Assembly: GCF_026213295.1 (NCBI RefSeq)
Contig: NC_079419.1
Coordinates: 24,141,818 to 24,205,817 of the forward strand
DNA length: 64,000 nucleotides
Reading direction: 5' to 3'
Source of the DNA: Gadus chalcogrammus
Lineage: Eukaryota > Chordata > Actinopteri > Gadiformes > Gadidae
The notes beneath the pieces were generated by a model. It ran no database searches and was not told where the DNA came from. It worked only from the letters and a program-made list of their open reading frames with translations. This document shows positions 44,190 to 56,740 of this stretch, piece by piece; position 1 is the first letter of the stretch; each line of letters starts with the position of its first letter. A program made the translations under genes and the position numbers.

Positions 44190-46307
44190 CTCCACACTGT
44201 TTGTGCATCTCTGTTTTTACCACAAAGCCATTCATCATCATGTCAAACACTGAAAGGTTGATTGGTAAAAAAAATATCTGGAAATTGGAATTTCTTATGT
44301 CCCCCACCCCAGCCCACGCTCACAGTTGTCCACAAGGTTTTGCGGCATTAGCACATTGTGTGTTCATGCGTTTGTGTGTGATTAGCATAGAGCCTTGCAG
44401 GTCCACACATTGCTTTGTCTTTCCTTTCTTCTAACAAAAGGAAGCCTCCAATTGGTTGTTGCTTCTTATAATGTTTGCCGGAAAAGCAATGTGTTAAGTG
44501 AGACGTGCAAGACATTATGGAGATGCAGACTGCTGTGAGCCCAGGGAAGGGGAATCCAGCCCCAGGAAAGACCCTCTTTATTCTCTCGCTGATCAACACA
44601 TTCAGCAGGAAGTTGTGGTATACACGACTGCCGCCGGGCCTCGCGGTCAGCTGGCACCGGGGCATTACATGACAACTTCATGAAAAACTCACACACTCAT
44701 TTTAAGTCTAAGATGGGTTTAGAAATATTCAAGCAGTCTCAATCAGAGATTAAATCTTTCTTGGGATCTCCTTATTAGAAATATAAATTCATCGTGGTTC
44801 CAGTTTGGGTTCGATGAAGAGATGATTTGACAAACCACCAACGCCTCTCACAGGGTCAGAAAGAGGCTAAGGAAAAAGATGGGGCAATAGCAGGAGATTG
44901 AAGAGAATATAGTGTGCAGCGACATTCACCCCTAGAGCCGGGCGCCAGCGTAGACTTTGTATGGCTCAGTCTTCAAAGATTGGTTCCAGCATTAGGGTTT
45001 ATTTCCTCTAGTGTTTCAGCATACCATTGTGTTAGCTGCTCCAGGTTGTTATAATTTGTATTACTTTATTACCTTTATTTTTACTTCAGCTGTATACTGG
45101 AAAAACTAAATAAAACAGTGGGGAATGTTTTCTGTATGGAGTGGGGTGAATTATTTGTGTGTAGACACTAGCACAGGGTCATTATAGAGTCTAATATACC
45201 TTATTATAAGTATTCTCCACCCAGTCACCAGAAGGAAAACAGCTATTTGTGCATTTCTGCAAACCACGATTGAATATCAACATTTCAGAACCAAAAATAT
45301 GTTTAAAGATGTATGTATCTTCAATGTATATCATCATGCCATTTTCTTTAACATGCCTGCATATATCCTGCATTGGTAAGGGGGAAGGCTATACAGAGTC
45401 GAGGTGAACTCTGAACAAGTAGGTCTTGAGTCTTGCGGAAGCTGCTCAGCGACTCTGCAGTCCATTTTATGATCATACAATATAGATGATTGGGTGTTGG
45501 TTCCTTTGGAACGGGACCCTGCATTGAGAATTTTTTTTACAATGTAAGTACAGTTCACGTTGTCATTTACACAAACCCAGATGAGGATTTATTCCGTTAA
45601 AAGCACACTTCAATCACACTGCAGATAACTTATTTGTTTTTTTTTATAGGATACCATTTGGCGCCTCCCTTGTGAGGTATTCCATTTACCTCACAGTGGG
45701 AGGTCTCGCCCACTGACCCAAACCCTTTGGGATGGCGAGAGATGCCAAAATGTATCTGCGGTTTAGGGGGGGTGTCAGGGTAAAGCTGTTGCAAGTGGCC
45801 CCCTGTTTGCTGAGAGACTCAAGCCTTTCACAGAGCGCACCAAGGCCCACCCTGGCTGACATGTCTCATGTCCTCAACGATCTCTTTTCTATGAATTCAT
45901 CGACGTCTTCTTATCATAACGCCTTGTTTTTCAAATTAGCTTCAATGGAGCATCTGATGATGCCTTGTGAGCCTTTCTTATAGCACTAGAGCACCAACAT
46001 TATTATCCTAGTAGACCTTAATGACCTGATTCCTATCAAAGAGACCAGACTCCTCTATTGTATTCACTAGGCTTATTCTCACGCTCCACTGTGAAGCACC
46101 TCACAGAGATAGTCTACACCACCCAGAGACAGTTTACACCATCCACAGGGACAGTCTGCGACATCCACTGCTCTGAAGCACCACTGCAGAGCTCACTGAT
46201 ATCAGCTCGGGGGCGGGGGGGAGGAAGTGAGTGAAGGAGCATTAATGTGATTCATCCTTCCGGCCAAACTACAATGGGCAGAGATGCTTTAGCAATATCC
46301 CGCCTTC
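44188..46307. other. No gene seen
   Basis: The longest repeat-poor stretch. Several frames of 60-105 codons exist on both strands, but none has a recognisable motif, splice-consistent neighbour or codon pattern. It could be intron or intergenic DNA. Confidence 0.4.
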
Positions 46308-46469
46308 TGGCTCAATTAAAACACACCTCTCCAGAGCCACTAACCCCTGGCTCAGCTAAAACACACCTCTCCAGAGTCACTAACCCCTGGCTCAGTTAAA
46401 GACACCTCTCGTGAATCAATAGGCCCTAGCTCAGTTGAAACACACCTCTCCAGAGTCACTAACCCCTGT
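46308..46469. repeat. Minisatellite, unit about 45 bp
   Basis: About 3.5 units of 'ctggctcagttaaaac', 'acacctctccagagtcac', 'taacccctg', the third unit being the most diverged. Confidence 0.85.
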
Positions 46470-47004
46470 ACAAGCAGTGAGTAGTGCGCACACGATTTGA
46501 CCTAACGTCAACAATTGCACAAATGCGATAGCCATCAATGGGGAGATCGCCAAATTGATGGTATCCAGATTACAATTTTGATGAGCTGTATGCTAGCCTT
46601 TGTTGCTTGGCAGCCAATTGCAAATGGCCACTACAATATTAATAATGATGCTCAAGGATAATAGTTTAATAGTCTATGAAAGAGCTTTTGTTTTAACGAT
46701 GCACACCAGTAGGAGGTTGGAAGCCACTAAGTCTGCATTAAGATATTTTTACTTCACAACATTAGCTACTGCACACAACAAAGTTCAACATAAAGTAGCT
46801 TTCAGAGCTTTTACAACAAGGGATGGCTGCAGGGGGGTCTGTACCTATCCGTATCTGTGTGGTGTGTAAATGGCATCACAGGGATGTCCAAGCGACAATC
46901 ATAAACATCATTACCGCTGTCACCTTGTGAGTGTGAGCTATCACACCCGGCACAGCATTCTTCTTTTAATCATCTTCCTCTTCTACAACAAGGGCAAGGC
47001 CACT
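46470..47004. other. No gene seen
   Basis: Non-coding sequence leading into the polypurine tract. Confidence 0.4.
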
Positions 47005-47653
47005 GGAGGGGGAGAGAGAAGAGAGCGGAGGGAGGAGAGGGGAGGGAGGATGGGCGAGGGGGGATGGAGGAGAGGGAGGAGGGAGGGAGGAGAGAGGAGG
47101 GGGAGGGGGGATGGAGGAAAGAGGTGGAGGGAGGCGGAAGGGAGGAGGGAGTGGGGAGGGAGGATGGAGGGAGGGGGGAGGAAAGAGGACGTTGAGGGGG
47201 GGAGAGAGGAGGGAGGGGAGATGAGGAGAAGGAGGGGGGAGGGAGGGGAGATGAGGGAGGGAGGATAAAGGAAGGATGAGAGAAGAGAGAGGAGGGAGGA
47301 GGGAAGGGGGAGGAGGAGGGAAGATAGAAGAGGGAGAGGGGGGACGGAGGAGAGAGGAGGAGGGAGTGGGAGGGAGGAGGGAGGGAGGGGAAAATGAGGA
47401 GAGAGGTGGAGGGAGGGAGGAGGGGGGATGGAGGAGAGAGGAGGAGGGAATGGGGGGAGGAGGGAGGGAGGGGGAGAGAGTAGGAGGAGGAAGATGAGGA
47501 GGGGGAGGGAGGAGAGGAGGGAGGGGAGAGTAGGAGGAGGAGGGGGGAGGGAGGTGGGATGAGGGAGGACGGAGGGAGGAGAGAGGGGCGATGAGGGAGG
47601 GAGGAGGGGGGAGGAGGGAGGGAGGGAGGGAGGGAGGGAGGGAGGGAGGAGGA
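47005..47653 (+). repeat. 650-bp polypurine tract
   Basis: G and A almost exclusively on the plus strand, built from GGGAGG, GAGAGAGG and GGAGGA units and ending in a regular (GGGA)n run. The long Ser/Pro frame on the other strand is a consequence of composition. Confidence 0.95.
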
Positions 47654-49887
47654 CACCCTGTGCTTGGATGTTTGCATATTCAGCACTGCAAGTGTCATGA
47701 GGAACCTACACACACATGCATACGCGATGCACAACAAACAGATACATTAAACAGACTATTAATTGTAAATATTTTATCCTTCCACACTCCATAAACTTTG
47801 TTATTTCCTGGGCAGAAAAAAGTATTTCAAAGCAATGCAAGGGGATATGTGTGCTTTAAAATGCAGTGTAACCTGTGGCACACAAATAAACACACTATTT
47901 CAATCATTTTAATCATTCATCAAAGCTGTCTGCCCACCACTCCAAGTAGCGGCCAGTCTTGTCTCTCAACCCTCTCCCTGCCCTCGTCTGTGTCTGTGTG
48001 TGTGTCTTTAGGCATTTGTGTGGTGGGGTTGCTTCTAATTCTTGCTACCTCTGCCTACAAACCCGTCAGTAATGAACGTCCTTGGTCTGCATTACATCCA
48101 CCTGGTTCTCCAGACTTTTGTTGCGTCCAGTAAAATCCATTAATTATTTAGGCTTTGTGTCCGTGTTCTCTGTGTCTGGCATTTTGGTCACTTGCCCTCA
48201 GAGCCCTAACAGCTCAATTCCAACAGTCGTGGACCGAGCTGACATGGAGGCTCTGCGTGTTTACCCCACCTGTAGGGGCGCTCCGGGGCAGTGTGAATGT
48301 GCTACTGCTCGCCGTTTGACTCGAGACATGGCGATTTCACTCAGAGTCCTCCTGGTCCCACGACGACCGACGGGCCCATGTGTCAGAGAGTGAAACCATT
48401 TAGCACAGTTGGTGGGGATCAATTACCCTCAATTACATCAACAACAGGGATAAGCTGGTGGCCCTTCCTGTCCATCTCATCCGTGAGACAGGCAGGCTCG
48501 CCAGTACCCAGGTTGGTCCTTACAAGACCTTCTCTCGTCAGTGGCTCGGCGGCGCCGCCTTCTCGTGGCGTAATCAGTCACTACCACTCATTGCTCTCTA
48601 GACTCTGGACCATACGAGAGTGGGGCTGGAGCTTAATTATTGGGGCATGAAAACTCGGCTTCAGGTTGCACATTTGTGCGCCCCAGACCAATGGGGCACA
48701 CAAATCAATCAAATAGGCCACCTCCCTCAGCAGCATTCGCACAACCCAACTATATGCAGATAAGAGATGGACAGCTAACTAGCAGAGAGTTATAAAAGCC
48801 CTTTCCACCCTATTCAGTGGAGGAATAACAAGCCATATTATAATTAAAATGAGCAAGTAAGTAACATATTATTTAGTCATTAATTTAGCAAATAAGAAAA
48901 TGAAGAAACTGTCTGATTTCCAGCTGCATTTGAAATAGACCTTGAGACACAAAAATGGACACTATAGGACATGATTTGCCTCAATATCAGAATAACAACC
49001 ATGGGTCAAATAGCAATGGCTGGCGGAATGGCCATGAAGTAGCTCTATTTATGCAGTGTAAGCTTGTCCGGGGCCTGCAAGACTACCGGACCTTAGCACG
49101 TCAGACTACCAGCGAAGTTTTACCTAGCTCACATCCTCCTGTCCAACACACTGGGTGGGCCCTGAAACGACGTCCAGGAACCTCAGAAGCACAGAGATGG
49201 TTTTGGGAGGGAGCCAATTCCCCCTGCATGCGGTCTGCAGTTCCCAGACTCCCCATGTCGTAACTGCACAACGGCAGATTTAGTGGGGAGGATCTAACAA
49301 AAAACAAAAGACGGCAGCTTGTTAACTCATCAGACTTTAACAAGCCGGAGAAGACCCTCAACAGGTCTGTACTCATCTCCGACCAGATGCTGCAGAGATG
49401 TAGCCAGAGGACTAATAATAGTGTATATTAAGTGTTAAGATGCTTTCAGATATACGTGTTAACCTGATATTCTCCTGATGGGCTGTATGTCAGAACAAAA
49501 TTTGTACCCTGAAATTCTCCTGAAAAATTACTATCCCTGAGGTAGTATTTTCTCCGGAGGAAATGTAAATTACTGTATAGGTGAATGAAGCATAGAAAAT
49601 CTGTATTTCTCCCACCACTTGAGTAGGCGTGTTGATTACGCTTTGTTCATTGGTCCCTGTGGCGGGAACACTTCAAGAAGACATACGACTGTCTAGGGAG
49701 TCACAGAATCCAAGATGGCAGCATGTTCGGTTGTATGTTAGTTGTGAGTTTGTCTCTCTGTATGTGTTCATTTTTTGCGCTATTTTGTTTCTGCTACTCA
49801 TTGAGCACACTGGATGTAAGGATATTATCATTCATCATATGAAATTAATGCGGACTACTGGACTCTGAAGGGCTAGAACAAAGGCAG
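47654..49887. other. No gene seen
   Basis: No coding motif or element boundary recognised. Frames of 79-117 codons lack any recognisable domain. Confidence 0.4.
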
Positions 49888-50162
49888 CAGTAGCAGCCTT
49901 GCTAACTCCGAAGGCCTCAGCAGCAGCAGCAGTAGCAGCCTAGCTAACACCTCAAGGCCCCAGCAGCAGCAGCAGTAGCAGCCCTGCTAACACCTCAAGG
50001 CCCCAGCAGCAGCAGCAGTAGCAGCCTTGCTAACATCTCAAGGCCCCAGCAGCAGCAGCCCTGCTAACATCTCAAGGCCCCAGCAGCAGCAGCCTTGCTA
50101 ACATCTCAAGGCCCCAGGCAGCAGCAGCCCTGCTAACATCTCAAGGCCCCAGCAGCAAGCAG
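49888..50162. repeat. CAG-rich minisatellite, unit 34-43 bp
   Basis: About seven units of (CAG)2-5 with or without 'tagcag', followed by 'ctgctaacacctcaaggcc'. Unit length varies through the number of CAG triplets. Confidence 0.85.
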
Positions 50163-50480
50163 CTAGCATAGTAAACTCAGTAATTTTAAAGACAATGGCA
50201 TTTTTCTTAATTTTAGTATGTTTGTTGACATTTTGGGACCTGACTCCAAGGAATTGCCCCTTGGTGAGTACCACTAGCTATGTGTCGAGCATGCACAGAC
50301 ACTAACTATAGTGGCACTACTGCTAATGTTGCCGGGCATTTTTCAGCAACCACAGTCTGATTTGTTTTGGGCCTCAAACCTGTGGTCGGACCCACCTAGG
50401 GATTACCTAAACTTCTAAGTTTTTTTACTTTATATAATCTTACTCTTTCCCTTAAGGAAAGGCATTGCTGGCTTTAACAC
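50163..50480 (+). other. Probable LINE 5' flank, no gene
   Basis: Non-coding sequence directly before the LINE endonuclease region. It may be part of that LINE's 5' UTR. Confidence 0.35.
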
Positions 50481-53400
50481 ATGAAAAAACTGTCTTCAAA
50501 ATGTAATGTGAGACGAGGAGTGATGATTGCGCTACTCTTACCTTCTGTCTGGAGATGTGCAATCAACCCTGGTCCTGAATTGCAATGTATCCAGACTCCC
50601 GCTGATTTAAATTTAATGTCTGGTCTCAAATGTATTCATCTTAATGTGCGCAGCTTAGTACCAAAGATGGACATGGTCAGAATTTGGGTTAAATCAACAG
50701 ATGCAGACCATTGTGGTCATCTCAGAACCTTGGCTGACAAAATCTATTACAAATGAAGACATTAGCATACTGGGATACAATGTTTATCGTAGTGATAGGC
50801 CCAAGAAAGGCGGGTGGTGGTGTAGCCATTTCGTTTTAAATCAAGATTTGATGCTTCAATGTTCTGTCTGAGTCTATCTCTAAGCAATTTGAATTTTTGG
50901 CATTGAAGGTGGAAATAGCAAGTCCCTCTCTATGACTGTTGTCGGGTGCTACAGGCCTCCATCTGCCACAAAGGAGGCATTATCGTCATTGCAGCATCTT
51001 TTGTCCAAATTAAATTATAATGAGCTTTTAATGGCTGGAGATCTGAATTGGGATTGGCTAAAGGCAGTTTCGGATGAATTTAAATCTTTCTGTGACTCTA
51101 TTAATCTATCCAGCTGGTCAACCTACCTACAAGGCCAAATCTAAGAATTCTGAAAAGTCCACTTTGATTGATCTAATTCTCACAAATGTTCCTCATAAAT
51201 TCTTATCCTTGGGAGTTTTCTGCAATGATTTGAGTGATCATTGTGTTGTTGCTACCTGCAGGGACACAAAAAGACCCCAGACGTAAACCACGCATTATTT
51301 TCAAGAGGAATTAAAAAATATTTAATGAACAGGCTTTTCATCATGATTTGTCTTTGGTAATTGGGGACACATAGGTCTTTTGCCGGATCGTGGAGTTAGC
51401 TTGGACATCTCTTGAAGGAACACTTTGTTGAAAATTGTAAATAAACATGCCCCCCATCGGGAAATTCAGGGTTAAGGGACGAGATAATCCCTGGTTTTCC
51501 CAGAGTTGTCGGATTACCATCCTTCTGACTGGTCTCTTTTCAGGCAACTACGGAACAAATGCTCTATCTTATTAAAAAGGCTAAATCTGAATATTATTTA
51601 TCTGTCACAACTGAGAACCTTAATAATCCACAGAAATTTTGGAAAGTAATTAAATCTATCTGTAAGTAAAGTCCTCCGGCTTCCGATATTTGTTCTAAAA
51701 GACTCGGTCCCAGTCTATGATAGAACTGAGGTTCTAAATTGTTTTACAATCATTTTGTATCATCTGGTTCTTTATTTGAATCTATGGGAGCTGCCCCTGT
51801 GTCTCCCTGCACAGAAGCTCCAAGGTTTTCAGGAGAACCTTTAATTTCTTCCCTTTTAATGTGCAGCAAGTGCATCAAGCCCTCAAAACGTTGGATAGCA
51901 GAAAATCCCCTGGACCTGATGCAATAGAGCCCTACTTTTTAAAATAGCAGCTGATTTTGTAGCACAGCCTCTTACAATCCTTTTTAATCTCTCATTGAAA
52001 ACAAAGAAATTCCATCTGTTTGGAAGGTCAGCTTTTGTTACCCCCTTATTAAAAGGAGGTGATCCAGCTAGCTTTAACCCACTTACAGGCCAATATCAAA
52101 TCTGTGTGCCTTGCTCAAAAATTCTTGAAATCTCTTGTGTGTGATCAGTTAAAAGAGTTTCTAACATTCAATGATGTTCTCTCAAAACTGCCATCAGGCT
52201 TCAGGAAAAAACACAGTACCATCACCTGCAGCTACAAAAGGTGATCGATGATATATTAGTTGCTCTTGATAAGAAGCAGCACTGTGCTTCACTTTTTATT
52301 GATTTGTCAAGGCTTTTGACACTGTGGACCATGCTGTTTTAACGCATAGACTTTTTTGCTTGAGTTTGTCAAATCATGTAGTTTCCTGGTTCACAGATTA
52401 TTTGAGTGACAGGACTCAGTGTATTAAATATGATGGTCTGTGTTCTGAATTTGTGAGTGTCCACAAGGGCGTGCCACAGGGTCATATTAGGACCCTCTTG
52501 GTCATTATGTACATTAATGATTTGGGAAAAAACGTGTCAGATGCAACATGCATTTTTTATGCAGATGACACAATTATTTACTGTTTGGTATCAACTCCTG
52601 CTTTGAGCAGTTGAATCTCTGCAGAAAGCTTTTGATGTAGTGCAGCACCACTCCTGCAACTAAAATTAGTCCTCAACACTGAAAAAACTAAACAAATGTG
52701 TTTTCAAACTCTAAGAAAATACCTCAAACTGTCCCCACAGTGTCCACTCTTGAGGGAAATGTCATAGAGGTGGTTCATATCTATAAATATCTTGGTGCCT
52801 TTCCTTCAAACCCCACATTGACATCTTGTGAAGAAATTGAAACTTAAATTGGGCTTCTTCTTCAGGCACAAATTTTGTTGTCTCTTTTGAGGTGAAAAAG
52901 CGGCTTGTCACTGCAACATTTTTATCCCGTTTTAGATTATGGAGATTTGATTTATATGAATGCCTCAGCTAAATGTCTATGTAAGATTGATGCTAGTTTC
53001 CCATGCTTCTTTGAGGTTTATTACTAACTGTAGAGCCCTGACCCATCACTGTGAATTGTATTCTCGAGTGGGTTGGCCCTCTTTGTCACCAGGAGGCTGG
53101 GACATTGGTGCACTTTATTTATAAGGCCATGCTTGGGCTACTGCCATCATATATTTGTAATTTAATCACACAGAAAAGTGTTGTTTCTTACAGTCTGCGT
53201 TCAAACAATCAGATGCTTCTGTCAGTTCCATTTGCCGCACTGAATTAGGAAAAAGGGCATTCGTCCACTCTGCTCCCACCACATGGAACTGGCTGCAAAC
53301 GATTTTAAATGAACCGAAATGATTTCTTTGAACGCTTTTAAATCTAAGCTGAGAGCGTTTCAGACCACCTCTTTTACTTGTAGATGTTTTTATGAATGTT

Positions 53401-53590
53401 TAATTTACTTGTAACTGTGTTTTATCATTTAATTTCTGTCTATATGTTGTGAGTGTAATATTGTGAGTGTATATATGTTATTTGTTGCTGCCTCCTTGCC
53501 AGGACTCCCGTCGAAAAATAGGTTTTAATCTCAATGGGACTTTCCTGGTTAAATAAAAAAACCTAACCCTAACCCTATAAAAAAAAATGA
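50481..53590 (+). pseudogene. L2/CR1-like LINE ORF2, heavily decayed
   Basis: An APE-type endonuclease is readable across frames from 50481: 'LKCIHLNVRSLVPKMD', then 'VVGCYRPPSA', 'LLMAGDLNWDW' and 'TLIDLILTN' with 'LSDHCVV'. Reverse transcriptase follows at about 52050-52640: 'LPSGFRKKHSTI', 'SLFIDLS', 'VHKGVPQGHI' and the active-site 'IFYADDTIIY'. A C-terminal remnant at 53050-53250 includes 'MLGLLPSYI'. Frameshifts and stops occur every few hundred bases. The 3' end is 'ctggttaaataaa' followed by (CCTAA)-like units and A-runs. The clade is judged by motif spacing. Confidence 0.85.
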
Positions 53591-54917
53591 GAAAAAAGAT
53601 CTTTGCATGTTGCCACTGCTTTTCATAGTCATTTGTGCTTTTTTGTTGGTCTATACACCTGCTAACTACAAACCATCAAGCTTATTGCAGGTTCATGACC
53701 TATATTTGTTGCAATAGGTAGATATGTGCATGATGCCACAGCCATCCATGTCTTTCTGTATACACTGCTAACTAAGCCAATCATGTCCCAAGCGGGTTTA
53801 TGGCCATTTTTGCAGTTAGATGAACTCTTAACGATAGGACTTATCACCCTAAAGTACACATCATACAATAAATAACAATAAATGAGTTCACAGCTGCAAG
53901 TTATATGGAAATGTTTTTTATTATTATTATCTATAACATTTAGGCCAAGAATTTGTCCCACTGTTTTTTATAAAAATTCTCGAGAACATTGGTCAAGAAC
54001 CTTTCGCCGCTCTATCTTGATTTTCCAAACCCTCCATGCTATCGATGCAGGTTAAACAGCGAAACATTTCTATCTCCGGTAACGCAGTCGTTCGCGATGC
54101 CTTTCTTCTTTGTTGTTTTTTCTATTTTTATCTAACTAATGCTGCAATCATTCATCGATTGATGCTTCGGATGCTGTGGATGCAACAGAATAAATAATGC
54201 ATCGTGATTATGCAAATAATGCAACATTCAAGATGATCGAGATGAGTTCTGCCCATTCTGCCTCCATGCTGTCTGTGCTCAAACCAAAACAAACTACAGT
54301 GACAGCGGCCGCCCTTATTTTGCGTCACATCCCGCCCCTTGCAAGCCCTAGCCCCTAAACCGCCCGGCGCTTCTACCTTTTGCTTGGGAAATGTCTGAAA
54401 CCTGCTAAAGAGAGCTTCTCCGCGATGCGTCCCGGGGATTGGGAACAGGGGAATAGAAAAGAGTAAACCTTACTTTTATGAAGTCTTTTTTTTTTTGGGC
54501 ACACTTTTTTTTTCTGGTTTCTATGTTTTCATTTTTTCTAAATTGTTCTCCTACTTTTCTTGCTCAGGTCTTGCTTGCATCATTCTGCTCGCTAAAGCGG
54601 CTATATCTTCTTTAGTCCCTCTCTATAGGGCTACATGCATATAAATAATATGATAAACTCGTAAACAAAGTGGCAGAGCAGAGAGTATAGAGGAACATTG
54701 GAGAGAAGAAGAGGAGGAGAGAGGGATGGAAAGGAGAAGAGGAAATGATATGAGGAGACAAGGGAAGGAAGTGGAGATCAACAGAGAAAGCAGAAGAAAT
54801 GAGGAGAGGAATGAGAGGATAGAAAAGAGGGTAAAGAGATGAAAGAAGGAGGAGAAGTGGGAGTTCAGGTAATGAGGGGAGAGAAGAAAAAAGGAGGGAA
54901 GAGCAAAGATGAAAGAA

Positions 54918-54920
<3 letters not shown>
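53591..54920. other. No gene seen
   Basis: Non-coding. It contains a T-rich stretch (54484-54520) and a purine-rich stretch (54660-54920) that runs into a GT array. Confidence 0.4.

Positions 54921-55004
<84 letters not shown>
54921..55004. repeat. (TG)n microsatellite
   Basis: TG/GT array with one phase slip near 54950. The Gmr1-like LTR abuts it at 55005. Confidence 0.97.
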
Positions 55005-55005
<1 letters not shown>

Positions 55006-55340
55006 GTGGCACCCCGGCTGGCTGAGAGGCTGGTTCACACGGGAAGTAGGCACGGTTGAGGCGGGTATAAAGCCGTTCACAGCGTTATTTAACAATCAGT
55101 TTAACACAAGCGATCGAGTCTCTGGGCTAGGGTCTCCGTGAGCCTCGTAGCCGTTGCGGGGTTAAGCGTCTCCTACTCCTTCGTCGGGGAGTCCCTTCCC
55201 TGCAGTCAGTCCTCGCTTGCTTGATTCCCTCTGCGCTTTCCTCGTGCCGGCTGTTTCCCATCCAGCTGATCACGATCAGCTGGAGAACGATCCCTGTGCG
55301 GACACGTGGGTGGCGCCGGTACACGCCCTCCAACACACTC
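55005..55340 (-). repeat. Gmr1-like 3' LTR (start approximate)
   Basis: On the minus strand it ends GGGGTGCCACA at the TG array. The beginning is not fixed. A purine-rich 'ggtggagag' followed by TGTG at about 55340 is a candidate. No second LTR is in the window to compare. Confidence 0.5.
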
Positions 55341-56426
55341 TCCACCGTCAGACCAAGCCACCGGCCGCTCGGGTTCCATCCCAGGCAGGCGTCCCTGCGG
55401 GACAGGGCATCTGCGTTGGCATGCTCCCCGGTCTGTGGGTCACCTGGAACCGAAAGTCCTGGAGTGCCAGGAACCACCTCGTCACCCGGGCGTTGGTGTC
55501 TTTGGCGCCCGCCATCCACTTCAGTGGGCGCATGGTCGGTGACCAGGGTGAACTCTCGACCTACGAGGTAATAGCGCTGTTTATCAAGAGACCACTTGAT
55601 TGCCAGGGCTTCTTTCTCTACCGTGGATAGTTCCTCGTTTGGTAGGAGCTTCCGGCTGATGTACATCACCGGGTGCTCCTCTCCTGCCCGGATCTGGACA
55701 GGACCCCACCTAGCCCCACTTCCGAGGCGTCCGTGTGCACAATGAGGGGTGAAGCGAAATCAGGGGTTACAAGCACCGGTTCCGCACACAGGGCCCCCTC
55801 AGTGTCCCGAAAGCTTCCTTTGCCGCCTCTGACCACCTGATCCGGTCGGGCAGGGCCTTCGGGTCAGGTTGTTGAGTGGGCTGGCCAGAGTCGCGAAGCC
55901 TGGTATTGTAGAATGTTGGTGTATTTTAGTGTCTCTATTTTGTTCACATTTCTAGTCTAGGAACAGGCAAGGGCCTCTCATACTGATACAGGGTGTTCTG
56001 CCATTGTTATGTCCAACAAGGTTGAACCGACCTGGTCCTCCGGGACATAGCCAGGGCCAGATACCTTATCAATGCTGAGAGTGCGTCTGTTTCTTGTTCT
56101 TCATATATCCCCTTTTGTATAATACTCGCCCCAACCCTTTGGTTCGACGAGAAGAGGGTTCGACAGCCAAGGAACAAGTCATCGACCACCGGGTCCACTA
56201 TAGATTATTCAACCTAAGTCTGTATCTCGATGTATTCCTGGAAAATAAACCATCTATTCAACCCTCTAATCCAACCTGTCAAGCTGCTTTGATTTCGACT
56301 TCAAGAATTACTACTACGACTGAAAATACACAACGCAGAGTCTGTCCGAACAGTTTAGAAATAAGCTGAAATCTAACAGTATGATCCGCTGATAGTACCC
56401 CACCAGCCCCAGGAACGCCTTCACCT
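55341..56426 (-). pseudogene. Gmr1-like RNase H region, split by a solo LTR
   Basis: The coding parts are about 56379-56426 ('VKAFLGLVGYYQRII') and 55341-55902. The second holds the RNase H-like region ('TDASEVGLGGVL', 'MYISRKLLPNE', 'LAIKWSLDKQRYYLVGR', 'TLVTDHAP') and the terminal 'NADALSRRD'. Frames change near 55660 and 55550, so the protein is broken. The start of this part joins the RT fragment at 61257-61497 once the LINE insertion is removed. Confidence 0.8.
55907..56378. mobile_element. Solo LTR, 4-bp target duplication
   Basis: 472 bp beginning TGTAGAATGTTGG and ending AAATCTAACA, flanked by GTAT at 55903-55906 and 56379-56382. It interrupts the Gmr1-like RNase H region, which reads continuously across once it is removed. 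A 4-bp duplication fits gypsy-type or retrovirus-like integrases. An 'aataaa' at about 56250 hints at plus-strand orientation. Confidence 0.85.
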
Positions 56427-56687
56427 GGAGGTGAACGACCAAGGCCGATCGTGGTTAAATTCCTCCGACACAAGGACAGAACATCAATCCTACAGCGCAC
56501 AAAGGCACTCAAAGGAACCAGAATCTTCATAAATGAAGATTTCACAGAATCAGTGAGGCAAAAAAGAAAGGAGCTGATGCCAGAGCTAAGAGCTGCAAGA
56601 GAGAGGGGTGATATAGCCTACTTACGCCACGACAAGCTAGTTATCCACCCTCGTACCAGTACACCAAATCCACCCAGAGATGTTTAA
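56427..56687 (+). pseudogene. LINE ORF1 C-terminal fragment
   Basis: An 87-codon open frame: 'RPRPIVVKFLRHKDRTSIL', then 'GTRIFINEDFTESVRQKR', 'ELMPELRAARERGDIAYL' and 'DKLVIHP'. It ends at TAA 56685-56687. This is the RRM end plus C-terminal RNA-binding region typical of L1-type ORF1 proteins, which some fish non-L1 LINEs also carry. The N-terminal half is missing because the LINE is 5'-truncated. Confidence 0.75.
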
Positions 56688-56740
56688 ATAACACACTCAT
56701 CCCAGGCATAATCCAGATACACACATAATATACAAACCAG

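Noticed and set aside
46970..47737. A 255-codon Ser/Pro-rich frame on the minus strand
   Set aside because: It is the translation of the polypurine tract's complement. Composition alone keeps it open.
48955..49263. A 102-codon plus-strand frame as a candidate host exon
   Set aside because: No recognisable domain, no splice-consistent neighbour and no codon pattern.
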